Source: Tenrec ecaudatus (lineage: Eukaryota > Chordata > Mammalia > Afrosoricida > Tenrecidae). From it: a stretch of DNA of 64,000 bases. A program made the translations under genes and the position numbers. Where the stretch lies: assembly GCF_050624435.1 (NCBI RefSeq), contig NC_134538.1:121121937-121185936 (forward strand). Reading direction: 5' to 3'. This document shows, one piece after another, positions 11,608-21,714 of the stretch (position 1 is the first letter of the stretch; the number at the start of each line of letters is the position of its first letter). The notes beneath the pieces are model-generated. The model made no database searches. It saw nothing but the letters and a program-made list of their open reading frames with translations, and was not told where the DNA came from.

Positions 11608-12465
11608 TTATTGAAATATACATTTATTTAAATTTCTGCCAATCTGCTTTTTTGCTTGTGATGTACCTCTAGCCGATAAGAGTTGAATGGAAGACTAACT
11701 GAATGTGCCAGGTACTTGTTTCTGGTTAATCTAAATTTTATTATTTCTCCCAGTTGTTTATTTACTAATGGTGGTGGTGACCTTTGCTGGCAGCACCAAG
11801 GTATAGCTTCAAGCTAGAATCACTTCTGTGTTGCAGGAATGGCATGTACAATATAGCCTTCAAGCTCCCTGCAACTGTGGAATAAGAGTTAACGTTTTTC
11901 TGAGCGGAACTGTGTGTCTACCTTCCGGCTCCAGAAAAGGGCCAACATGGGGGGGAAAAAACCCTCTGCAGTGACTTCTGTCTAGCAGAGCTGGGTCAAA
12001 CTCAAGTTCAACCAAATTTACCTACAATACGCCTGCCACTGTTGATGATGTGGGGCCCACAGAAAGCAATGTGGCATGACTCCATCCTCAGAGTTGTTGG
12101 TCTCATGAATACACTGAAAATGCTCCCTGGAAACAAACAGAAGACAATCAATTCCTTATGGAAAGGGAGCTGGAGATAAGAGGGATGAACGATGGCCAGG
12201 GAATCAAACAGGACGAGGCTGATCTCGAGATAACTCTTGAGAACCAATGGGTTTGGAGTAGGAAACTGATCCGGAAGCAAATATTACTGAGAAGTCACGG
12301 AGGGCGCTTACATATCGCCCTAATGTGGCCCAAAGGGTGCTTCAGGGATGATGAGAGATCAGCTTTTGGACAGTTTTCACTTTTGACTCCCCGTCGGGTT
12401 GATGTTTTCAACTTGTTTGCTTTTCTGGCTTTTTAGAATATTTCTATCCTGTTAGAAGGGTATGT
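11608..12465. other. Unique sequence, no gene seen
   Basis: No repeat was identified. A 92-codon + frame (12158-12436) and a 90-codon - frame overlap each other, with no splice or family support for either. Confidence 0.4.
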
Positions 12466-13345
12466 GGCCCATCCCTCCTCTGAGTTCACAAAGAGCATCA
12501 AAGTCAATATCAGCCCGAAGGGGATTCCCAGGAGGCAGAGGTCAGACATGCCTCTATCCTCTAAACCTCTGTGCCAATTCTGTCACCACCAACCACCCTC
12601 TAAACCTTGGTACAATTCTGACACTACCCGACTCTGCTTCTCTGCTGGGGTTGATGATTCATTGCAAGGACCACTCAGAACTCACAAACCATACTCACAA
12701 TTCAGGGGTTTATGTGGGACGTCGACAGAATACACATCAGGATCGGAAATGCTCCGGATGGTTGTTCCCGTCAGCAGTGCCTCTTCTCGCTGTGCGTGCT
12801 GACATGCTTCTCTCTCATCCTGGCGTCTCTGTCAGGTGGGCTGTTGGCCTCTTCCTGACACAGGCAATGTTGCAGCATTTTCAGATGCCAATAAATGCTC
12901 CAAGTCATGTCACTCTACCATGAGCCTCAGTGGAAAGGCTCTCTGCATTAGCGCCATGGGTCAGCGAGCCTAGTTTTCTCAATTAAGTGTCTCTCAGAGA
13001 TGCTCCACTAAGGCAAGCAAGCGTCTTGCTTAAAGCTTTACTTGCTTCATAAGCTAGGAAACTTGCTACTTTGTCTCGTGTGCTGGCTCCTAGTCCTGCT
13101 GCTGGGCCTGCTCCTCTTGGTCTCTGCCGGGATCTCAACTCTGTCTCCTGGGCAAGGCAGTGCAGGGCACAGAAACCCTGGGGTCCGGCCTATGTGTTCC
13201 ACTGCTGGACATTCTTTATTGACGTGAATTAAGCCCCCCTTTCCTGCTTCTGAAATGGCTCATGGTAAACCCAGTGGGATGGTGGCATTGACCAATCCCC
13301 ACATTAAAGTTCCATACACCTATGTGTGTGGTCCCACTCAGTTAT
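12466..13345. repeat. Possible LTR-retrotransposon relic, family not assigned
   Basis: The stretch has LTR-like features: a long + frame (12462-12923), an AATAAA at about 12890 inside 'gatgccaataaatgctcc' preceded by C/T-rich text, and a passage 'cattgcaaggaccactcag' typical of endogenous retroviral flanks. I could not define TG...CA ends, a primer-binding site or a TSD. It may equally be unique sequence. Confidence 0.25.
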
Positions 13346-13549
13346 TTGGTGGGACTTAGGAAATAGATTGTGGCAGGAAGGTCATGCCAAAAAAGTTCAG
13401 TATACCACCAAGTAGGACAGTTGGGGAGGTGACTGGGAAGAGGCACAGGTATAGATTGTGTGAGATCTTCAGACCATGAGAAGCAGCCCTGGTGATGTGA
13501 AGTTCTGGGCTCTTTCCAGGGCTCCATAGGAAAAGGACCTGGTGGTCTG

Positions 13550-13766
13550 CTTACACTAACATGACCAGATGCCCCGATTTTTAAAAATTTTCCCGCATCC
13601 CACGGCATTTTTTAAAAGTCCCTATTTTTGGAAAGAATGCTTGACAAACTAGGGTATACGGTTTTTGGCTGCCATATGGCTATTTCACCAGGATATGAGT
13701 TTTATCAGTGGTGTCCCGCTGGTGCCCCGCTTTACCAATGTTAAAATCTGGTCACCTTAGCTTACA
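13550..13766. mobile_element. 205-bp MITE with 6-bp TSD
   Basis: The element (13556-13760) begins CTAACATGACCAGAT and ends with the inverted counterpart ATCTGGTCACCTTAG, giving 15-bp imperfect terminal inverted repeats. It is flanked by identical CTTACA at 13550-13555 and 13761-13766. There is no coding potential. The terminal motif 'TGACCAGATG.CCCG' recalls non-autonomous DNA transposons seen across mammals. I do not assign a superfamily, because a 6-bp duplication is short for hAT. Confidence 0.8.
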
Positions 13767-13850
13767 CCCAAGAAAACCTTATGGATCAATTCGATTCTGA
13801 CACTTGGGAACTCTGTTAGTTGGAACTGACTTCAAAGCACCCAACAACAC
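13767..13850 (+). repeat. AfroSINE/RTE 3' tail fragment
   Basis: Recognised by 'gttagttggaactgacttc' followed by 'agcacccaacaaca', the tail shared by this SINE and its RTE partner. No head is visible. Confidence 0.5.
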
Positions 13851-14093
13851 ACTGCTCACTTTCTTAATGTCCACCCAACAGCAGCGACAACAGCCGAGCA
13901 GCCAGCGTGGGGAACCTCTGGATCAGAAGCTGAAGAGACCAGACGGCTGTCACAGCCATCTAGGGACCATAGGAATGGAGTGTACATTGCTGAAAACAGT
14001 AGAAATGAAATACAAAAGAAATACAAGTGTCAGGATCTTGAATCAATAAGACCTGGTGACTGACAGTATAAAGAAAGAAAAGTAAGTTTTGTT

Positions 14094-14250
14094 ATTGTCA
14101 CTGTCAAATCAGGTCCAACTCCTTACTAATGCTGTGTGCAACAGAACAAAACACTGCCTAGTCCTGTCTCATCCTCACAACCAGGACGATGTTTGAGCCC
14201 ACTGATGCAGCCACTGTCACATCGGCTCATTGAAGGGCTTACTCGGCACT
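14094..14250 (-). mobile_element. RTE LINE 3' end, - strand
   Basis: The reverse of the RTE tail and final coding segment: 'gttattgtcactgtcaaatc', 'tgtgtgcaacagaacaaaac', and 'ttgagcccactgatgcagcc'. The last two correspond to reversed 'cgttctgttgtgcata' and 'gctgcaacaatgggctcaa' in the other copies. Confidence 0.7.
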
Positions 14251-14284
14251 ATAGCAGACAACGTTCTACTGCGATTTTAGTGTA

Positions 14285-14505
14285 ACGCATGACAAAATAA
14301 TAATAATTGATAAATTATGAAGGGTTTGTGAGAGTGGGGTAGGGAGGGGGAAAATAAGGAGCTGATATCAAGGGCTCAAGTAGAAAGAAAATGTTTTGAG
14401 AATGATGATGGCAACAAATGTAAATGTGCTTGACACAATTGATGGATACATGGCTTGTGATAAGAGTCAGATGGCCCCCAATACAATGATTTTTAAATAA
14501 AAGAA
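14285..14505 (+). mobile_element. LINE (probable L1) 3' end, + strand
   Basis: A 5'-truncated copy holding only the last 220 bp of the 3' UTR: 'gcatgacaaaataataata', 'aaggagctgatatcaaggg', 'atgttttgagaatgatgatg', and 'ggcccccaatacaatgattt' with an A-rich end. Confidence 0.85.
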
Positions 14506-15117
14506 TTAGATCACCTGGTTCTCCTTCCTATCTGCCTTAGTCTAGACATTCTGCTGAGACCTGCCTCCGATGAGCAAGTCCGGCAGGTACTTCAAACCCA
14601 GGGGCCGTGGCTTCCAGGATCACAGCAGAGAGAAGAATGGTAGTAAATAAAGGTCTGGAGAGGCTCCAACATTCCTTCCCTAGCCCAAGTATTTGGGAAC
14701 ATAGCGGACACATTGCCTGATACAAGAAATTTAAATTTTTAGAAATTCTGCCATTAAGCTGGGTGGTCTTTCGAGAATCGTTAACTCTGGGCTCCAATGG
14801 GGTGAACTAATCTGGGATTGTAAAACCATGTGAAATGTGAAGATGTGTGTGGATGCTCAAATAGTGATTCACAATAATTGTCTCGCAGTTTCACCCATGT
14901 CCAGTGAAGCTAAAGGGGCAGATGGGGAAGGTGGGAGGGGGTGGAGCAACAGGGCAAAAGACTGGAGGAGATTAAAGGACTGGGAAACCAGGAAAATACA
15001 GAACTTTCCTGTGACTTGCTCCAGACTCTGTCACCTCCTGCTACAGATGAGCAGTGACATAAAGGCCACCATCCCTCAAAATCCCTACTGTAATAATATA
15101 CACATGAAAACATTCTC
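14506..15117. other. Unique sequence, no gene seen
   Basis: Overlapping 86-, 67- and 98-codon frames on both strands lack any recognisable family. The 98-codon + frame ends in a Phe tract encoded by the poly-T of the next LINE. Confidence 0.4.
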
Positions 15118-15255
15118 TTTTTTCTTTTTTTAAAATCATTTTATTGGGGGCTTGTACAATTCTTATCACGATCCATACATCCATCCATTGTGTCAAGCAC
15201 ATTTGGAATTGCCTTCATACACTTTTTCTGCTAGAAGACTTTTTCTGCCTTCATT
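15118..15255 (-). mobile_element. LINE (probable L1) 3' terminus, - strand
   Basis: A poly-T start, then 'aatcattttattgggggct' (15136) and 'tgtgtcaagcacatttgg'. Only about 130 bp of the 3' UTR is present. Confidence 0.85.
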
Positions 15256-16010
15256 ACAAAAATTCACTAACAGCAAATAAGTGGCAGGAGTTCTTTATAT
15301 CTCCTTTTCATATTCAAGATGTTTGGTGGTAGCTCAGTGGGTTTTTATCCATACAAAATGCCAGAGGGAAGCATAAAATATCTCTTCCAAGTGAAATACA
15401 TCTGTTTAGTTGGCCGTTCCCATTATACCCATCAATAGCTTCTTATCCTTGGGCATACTGTGATCAATACTGTTGGCTTGTTTTCAGAGTGAAATACCAG
15501 GCGATGCCCAGGCAAAATTTCCACTGCTTACTCAGCATGTAAATGAAATGTTGATTGCCTTTCAGTTGTCAAATACAAGTACATATGATGAAACCATGCC
15601 CCGATCCTTCTTCACTCAAAGTCCTAGGGCACCGCAAAGCTCTAGGCAGCAATGCCCAGTTGTGCTCTGACTATCTGCAGACACCGCCTCAGCTCTGCTC
15701 CTTCAACGCGGCATCATGAATACATCACTGCCCACCTCTGAGCTCTCCTGTTTTCTAAAATCAATCTTACTACATGAGGTTTCTGAATTTATATTGAATA
15801 TTGGTTGTGTTGATTATCATGACGTTTGTCTTCCCTTGAGACAGAGTGTGAGAGGTATATGTTTCTTAAAGAAGATGCCGGTGGAAGATGGACTGACCCT
15901 CATTATACCAAAAAACCATCAAGCAGAGAACTGCCCCCTAGGGTTTCCAATGCTATAATCCTGTAGGAGTGATGCCACATCTTTCCCTCACCGCCATGTT
16001 GCTTAAACCC
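15256..16010. other. Unique sequence, no gene seen
   Basis: Frames of 65 and 80 codons (15473-15670, 15716-15958) are open, but I see no start context, splice sites or known domain. They are recorded as unsupported. Confidence 0.4.
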
Positions 16011-16145
16011 AGACCACGCTCACTGCATCCAGCCAGCGCCAACTCACAGAACCGTACAGGGTGGGGGGAGCTGTGCCTGTGAGTTCCCTACACTGCACCA
16101 TCCTGGGGTTGACATTCCCGTCAGAACGAGATCACCAGGTTTCTG
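16011..16145 (-). repeat. AfroSINE fragment, - strand
   Basis: Degraded tail-to-middle segment: 'ccagccagcgccaactcaca', 'gaaccgtacaggg', and 'ctgtgagttccctacactg'. Confidence 0.45.
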
Positions 16146-16884
16146 CTTCATGTCCATCGTTGCAGCTGTTGGTTTGGTGTTGCCTTTGAGTGGTAGACTT
16201 TGGAAGGGGAGTGTTCCTTGGCAGCTCCACAGGGGCAGTAAGGAAGTTGGGCTGCATCGGTAGACTGGGGGTTCCAGAGTCTGACCTAGTCGCAGCGGCT
16301 GGTTGACTTATTTTCCTTCATCCCAACTCTCTTCACCAAGCCTTGTTTGAGACAGTAGTTCATGTTCAGTGGGGAAAGGGGAAAATCAATTGTCCTGCCA
16401 ACAGCCTTGACTTAAGTAGGAGCTGGCAAAGCAGACAGAGGCCAAGAGAGATGGAGCCTGCTTCCTACTGAGAAGCCAGTGAGCAGGGAAAGGTGGTCCG
16501 TTCCCCTTCATCAGGAGGCTGGGCTGCATGAGCATGATGGGAAAGGTCCTGGGAAACTCTAAGCCGGGTTATCTCTAAAACGCAGACGCCAAAGGCAGTG
16601 CTACTGAGCCATTTCTCCCTCATAACCACCCTGCAGGACAGACTAGAACTGCCCAAGCGAATATCTCTTCCTCTGTGACCTCGTTTCTTATGAAAACTTT
16701 GGCGGGGTTATTATCTCTATCACAGCCCTGCCACTACTTTATCAATTAGCATGCACTTATTGGATGCCCAGAATCCTGTCCTGAGCCTATTAGGGAATGT
16801 GTAGCTTCCAAAAGGCAGACCCATTCCCCATCTAGCTCATCCAAGCCATGCTTAGCACTCACTGGTGATGTCTGGCTCTACCTG
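16146..16884. other. Unique sequence, no gene seen
   Basis: No repeat was called with confidence. The part near 16740-16800 faintly resembles an old mammalian repeat. Confidence 0.4.
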
Positions 16885-17256
16885 GAGTGAGTGAGTTAGA
16901 GTGAGAGTGTGAGTTAGAGTGAGTGAGTGAGTTAGAGTGAGTGAGTGAGTTAGAGTGAGTGAGTGAATGAGTGAGTTAGAGTGAGTGAGTGAGTAAATAA
17001 ATGAGTCTCTGAGTTAGAGTGAGTGAGTGAGAGTGAGTGAGTGAGTGAGTGAGAGAGAGTGAGTAAGAGAGAGAGAGTGAATGAGTGAGTGAGAGTGAGT
17101 GAGTGAGTGAGAGTGAGTGAGTGAGAGAGTGAGTGAGAGAGTGAGTGAGTTAGAGTGAGTGAGAGAGTGAGTGAGAGAGATTGAGTGAGTCAGTGAGTCA
17201 GTGAGTGAGTCAGTGAGTGAGTGAATCAGTGAGTGAGTGAGTCAGTGAGTGAGTGA
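16885..17256. repeat. (GAGT)n-rich tandem repeat, about 370 bp
   Basis: Dominated by GAGT/GTGA units interspersed with TTAGAGTGA blocks in the first third, GAGA blocks in the middle and GTCA blocks at the end. The zonal variants suggest successive local expansions from different mutated units, not one event. Confidence 0.95.
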
Positions 17257-17337
17257 AGAGCAAAGGACCAAAAAGAACATTGCCGAGTTAGGCCAGGAGG
17301 GAAAGCCGAATAGACTAATCTGAGGGAGATGGAAGAA

Positions 17338-18530
17338 TTTTTTTAAATCATTTTATTGGGGGCTCACACAACTCATCACAATCCATACATACATCCATTG
17401 TGTCAAGTATATTTGTACATTTGTTGCCATCATCATTTTCAAAACATTTCCTTTCTACTTCAGCCCATGGTATCAGCTCTTCATTTCCCCTCCCTCCCTG
17501 CCCCCTCCCTCACGAACTCTTGATAATTTATAAATTATTATCTTGTCATATCTTACACTGTCTCACATCTCCTTTCACCCACTTTTTGTTGTCCGTCCCC
17601 CAGGGAGGGGATTATATGTAGATCCTTGTGATCGGTTCCCCCTTTTTAACCCACCTTCCCTCCACCCTTCCCGTATCTCCACTCTCACCACTGGTCCTGA
17701 GAGTTTCATCTGTCCTGGATTCCCTGTGTTTCCAGTTCCTATCTGTACCAGTGTACATCCTTTGGTCTAGCCAGAATTGCAAGGTAGAATTGGGATCATG
17801 ATAGTGGGGGGGGGGGCGGGGGGGGGGGATGAAGCATTTAAGAACTAGAGGAAAGTTGTATGTTTCATCATTGCTACACTGCACCCTGACTGGCTCATCT
17901 CCTCCCTGCAACCCTTCTGTAAGGTGATGTGAAGTTGCCTATAGATGGGCTTTGGGTCCCCAATCTGCACTCCCCCTCATTCATAATGATATGATTTTTT
18001 GTTCTTTGATACCCGATCCCATCAACACCTTGTGGTCACACAGGCTGGTGTCCTTCTTCCATGTGGGCTTTTTGCTTCTCAGCTAGATAGCTGCTTGTTG
18101 GCCTTCAAGCCTTTAAGACCCCAGATGCTATATCTTTTGATAGCCAGGCACCATCAGCTTTCTTCACCACATTTTCTTATGCACCCGCTTTGTCTTCAGG
18201 AAGGTGAACATTGTGGAATGCCAGTTTAATAGAACAAAGTGTTTTTGCAGGTGGAATAATTTTTTTGTTGTTGTAGTTTATTCTAGGGTCATTTGTTGGC
18301 TTTTAGGAGTTTTTTCCAGTCCAGTCTGTTGGGGCACCACGCCCTGGCCCCAAAGTCCACCTTCAGCATTCCCTGGGGACCTTGCTGCTCCAATCCCTTG
18401 CTGTTCTGTTGCACCCCCTTAGTGTTTTGCCTCGGTGTGGCAGGATCAGATAGGGTGCAATTCCCACACTGTGTTTCTGGAAGAATTTTTAAAGCAAGAA
18501 TTCCCACCCACCCTTCATCGTCCTCATTTC
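17338..18530 (-). mobile_element. LINE (probable L1) 3' UTR, - strand, internally deleted
   Basis: It starts 'aatcattttattgggggctc' (17347) and follows the long copy at 45202 to about 18240, near 'gaatgccagtttaatagaac'. It then skips roughly 0.6 kb present there and resumes at about 18290 ('gttggggcaccacgccctgg', 'cctcggtgtggcaggatcag'). It contains a G-homopolymer tract (17806-17828). Confidence 0.85.
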
Positions 18531-18607
18531 CATGTAAAGATGAAAGCATTTTGAATACATGAAGCATCTTTTACCCCTGTAATATTTAAGCAGTACACAT
18601 AGTGTGT

Positions 18608-18781
18608 ATATATATAACGAGAGATAAATATGGACACATATTTTTGTTTGTATGTGTACTGTATCCAGTGGCCGCATGCTAAGGAACAGTCCCCATATAT
18701 ATAACGAGAGATAAATATGGACACATATTTTTGTTTGTATGTGTACTGTATCCAGTGGCCGCATGCTAAGGAACAATCCCC
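18608..18781. repeat. Two-copy 87-bp tandem duplication
   Basis: Units 18608-18694 and 18695-18781 share the run starting 'ataacgagagataaatatgg' (18614 and 18701) and continuing through 'gtatccagtggccgcatgct'. They differ at essentially one base ('aacagtcccc' versus 'aacaatcccc'), so the duplication is recent. Each unit is bounded by short TA runs that may have mediated slippage. Confidence 0.95.
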
Positions 18782-19564
18782 ATATCTGTTAGATCTGGTT
18801 TTTCCACTTAGAGAGAGGAGCAGCAAAATGGACCCAGTTCATAAAAGACAGTGGCAGTGGAGTCAGCCGGATCCGCGGTAGGTCTCGTGGGACTGTGAGT
18901 GTGCTTGAAAATCAGAAGAGTAGAACTAAGCCTTTAATCCCTCCCGGCACACTGGACGTCCAGTCTGCACTGCAGAGTGCCGCACAATCCACTCGATTAC
19001 TGTCACCTCAATTTCCTAGCAAACGGTAAACAATTTTTAGCTGAAATTTTTGCTCACTTAGCCTTGTCCTCATCCTTTTTCTCCTCCTTCTCTTCTGACT
19101 GATCTTCCCTCCGCCCACACACCGCAGATAGTGTTTCTGCTCTGAAACAAGAGCACACAGGGTAGGGGGGATCCCCAGAGGAGGGGAGGACAGCCACCAA
19201 TTGCAGCCCACACCAGACACCCCACAGGAAATATTGATTGTTTCCTCTGAATTCATGGTTAATAGCTCACTATGGAAGGAGAACGTTTAGAAGCCTCGGC
19301 CTCACGCTTTGTCCCCGATCAGATATGTCTCGCCCCTGGGCCAGTACCTGGGGGGGGGGGCCTCAGAAACAGAAAGGGGAAGGTGGGGCCTGCAGTGGAG
19401 TCAGGCCGCCCCAGGCTGGGCTGTCTGCTTTCACAATCTCAACAGCTGCTGAGGGAGCTATGTGAACCTTCAGAAAGAAATTCTTGGGCCGGAAAAGATA
19501 TATATTTAATAGGATCTGTACTTTTATTTTTATGTGTTTGTTTGTTTGTTTTTTCCTACTGTCA
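18782..19564. other. Unique sequence, no gene seen
   Basis: Overlapping frames of 75-105 codons in 19238-19589 lie in GC-rich DNA with a G10 tract (19351-19360) and run into the adjacent SINE, so they are not considered genes. Confidence 0.4.
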
Positions 19565-19746
19565 TCCTAGAAAAGCCCTGGTCGTATAGTGGTTGCACAT
19601 TGGGCTGCAATCCGCAAGTCAGCAGTTCAGAAACCGCCAGCAGCTCCTCGAGAGAAAGACTGGGCTTTCTATTCCCTCAAATAGTCTCAGCGTCAGAAAC
19701 CCACAGTGGGTCGCCATGAGTCAGCGCCGAGTAGGCGGCAGCGAGG
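19565..19746 (+). repeat. AfroSINE, best-preserved copy
   Basis: Reference copy for this window. Its parts in order are 'aagccctggtcgtatagtgg' (the tRNA-like A-box side), 'caagtcagcagttcagaaa' (the B-box side), 'ccagcagctcctcgagagaa', 'agactgggctttctattccc', 'gtcagaaacccacagtggg', and 'tcgccatgagtcagcgccga' before the 'ggcag' tail. AfroSINEs are tRNA-derived, Afrotheria-specific, and thought to be mobilised by the RTE LINE whose tail they share. The retained order and modest divergence suggest a fairly young insertion. Confidence 0.92.
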
Positions 19747-19877
19747 CTTTGGACTGTCATCCTATGTCTGCATTAATTCTCCGATTAGTTCTTTATACAG
19801 ATGTGCCTCACTTTTCAGAACTTCAGAAGTGTCACTTTAGGACCTGTTTCCACTAACCAGTTGAATTCCCAAGGGGA

Positions 19878-21122
19878 TCTTGTTTACATATATTTATGGG
19901 TTCAGTAGTAGGGTAGCAGATGGGCATTGGGCCTCCTTGCACACACTTCCTCAATAAAATAGCACCTTGCCCAGCTAAACGGTCATTCCATGATACCTAC
20001 CTTCCCGACATGATCACTGAAGACAGATGTGTGTATAAGCAAACGTGGTGAAGAAAACTGATGGTGCCTGGCTATCATAAAGATATAGCGTCTGGGGTCT
20101 TAAAGGCTTGAAGGCAAACAAGCGGCCATCTAGCTCAGAAGCAACAAAGCCCACAGAGAAGAAGCACACAGCCTAAGTGAATACAAGGTGTTCAACGGAC
20201 CAGGGAGCAGACACCAAGGAACAAAATCCATCATTGTTGAAATCCATCATAAACGTTGAAGATGAATGTGTGCATAAGCAAGTGTGGTGAAGAAGGCTGA
20301 TGGTGCCCGGCTATTGAGAGATGTAGTGTCCAGGGACTTAGGGGCTTGAAAGTAAACAAGCAGCTATCTAGCCCAGAAGCAACAAAGCCCACATGGAAGC
20401 AGCGCGCCAACATGTGTGATCATAAAGGGCCGAAGGGACCAGGTTTCAAACAACAAAGGTGGGGTGGGTGGGAATCACATCACCGTGAATGAGGTGGAGT
20501 GTGTGATGGGGACCCAATGCCCATCTGTAGACAGCTGGATATCCCTTGCAGGGGGGTAGTGGGGAGAAGATGAGTCACTCAGGGTTCAGTGTAGCAACAA
20601 TGAAACTCAAAACCTTCCTCTAGTTCTTGAACGCTTCCTCCCCCCGAATTATCATGATCCCAATTCTGCCTTGCAGACCTGGTTAGACCAGAGGATGCAC
20701 AGTGGTGCAGTAGGGTTCTGGAAACACAGGGAATCTAGGACGGATGAACCCCTCAGGACCAGCTGTGAGAGTGGCGACGCCGCCGGGAGGGAAGCGGGTG
20801 TAGAAAGGGAGAACCGATCTCGGGGATCTATGTGTAACCTCCTCTCTGGGGGATGGGCAATGGGAAGGTGGGTGAGGGGAGACGCCGGGGAGTGTAAGAT
20901 AAGATAAAATAATAATTTATAAACTATTAAGGTTTCATGAGGGGGGAGGGGGGAGGAAGGGGGAAGGAAAATGAGCTGATTCCAGGAACCGAAGTGGAAG
21001 GCGAATTTTGAGAATGACAGGGCAACGAATGTATAAGGGTGCTTTACTCAATTGATGTATGCATGGATTATGATAAGAGTTGTATGAGCCCCAATAAAAT
21101 GATTTATTAAATTTTTTAAAAA
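19878..21122 (+). mobile_element. LINE (probable L1) 3' UTR with internal duplication, + strand
   Basis: The order of modules is that of the other long copies, from 'tatatttatgggttcagtag' to 'agagttgtatgagccccaat' plus AATAAA and an A-rich tail (about 21085-21122). The segment that reads 'gtgtgtataagcaaacgtgg' through 'aagcaacaaagcccaca' (20027-20152) recurs as 20267-20397 with clear divergence. This copy therefore carries the central 3' UTR block twice. Confidence 0.85.
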
Positions 21123-21330
21123 GAGAGAGAAGCAGCCCAATGGCACTGCCATCAGCCTGTCTGTCCCGGCAGCCTCTTCCCTCCGGGAACTAGCTTGGAA
21201 GTGGGTGTGAATGTAATTAACTGTAGGTCTAATGTGTTGTTTGGTGTGAGTTGCTAGGTTCTTGGGGGGTCTGGAAACACACACTAAGTGTTCCCTTACA
21301 AAGGAATGGTAGCTGCCTCTTGCTTTACGA

Positions 21331-21432
21331 GGTGCCCCAGGGGCACAGGGTTGAGCCACAAAGGCAGCAGTTCGAGACCACAAGAGCCCTCAGCGGGCGA
21401 AAGCGAGGGTTCCCACCTTAATCCTCCGGTCC
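21331..21432 (+). repeat. AfroSINE 5' fragment, + strand
   Basis: Only the tRNA-like head is present: 'ggtgccccaggggcacaggg', and 'aaggcagcagttcgagacca' to 'cgaaagcgagggttccc'. Confidence 0.6.
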
Positions 21433-21649
21433 ATGTGACCCGTAGCCTCCCGGTGATTCGGTTTGGTTTGGCTGATTTGCTGTGTGTTCGGCCTCTTTGC
21501 AGTTTATATCAGCTCCTCTTATGAGCGTTTCACAGGAATGCGCTTCTGGACAGCAGAGAGCCGTTCTTCAGGCAACGCTTAGTGTATTTAACCCAGGAAC
21601 GTGCGTTCACGGTGGAATGTCTCCAAAACAGATACAAAACCAGGCCCTT

Positions 21650-21650
<1 letters not shown>

Positions 21651-21712
<62 letters not shown>
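21651..21712. repeat. (CT)n microsatellite
   Basis: About 31 perfect CT units. Confidence 0.97.

Positions 21713-21714
<2 letters not shown>

Noticed and set aside
12462-12923. 153-codon + frame
   Set aside because: Overlaps another open frame and lies in a possible LTR relic; no domain.
16885-17256. Possible CRISPR-like array
   Set aside because: Tetranucleotide tandem repeat without spacers; the genome is mammalian.
18608-18781. Possible repeat-containing protein (two copies of an aromatic-rich peptide)
   Set aside because: Two DNA-level tandem copies in different open frames, no start or splice context.
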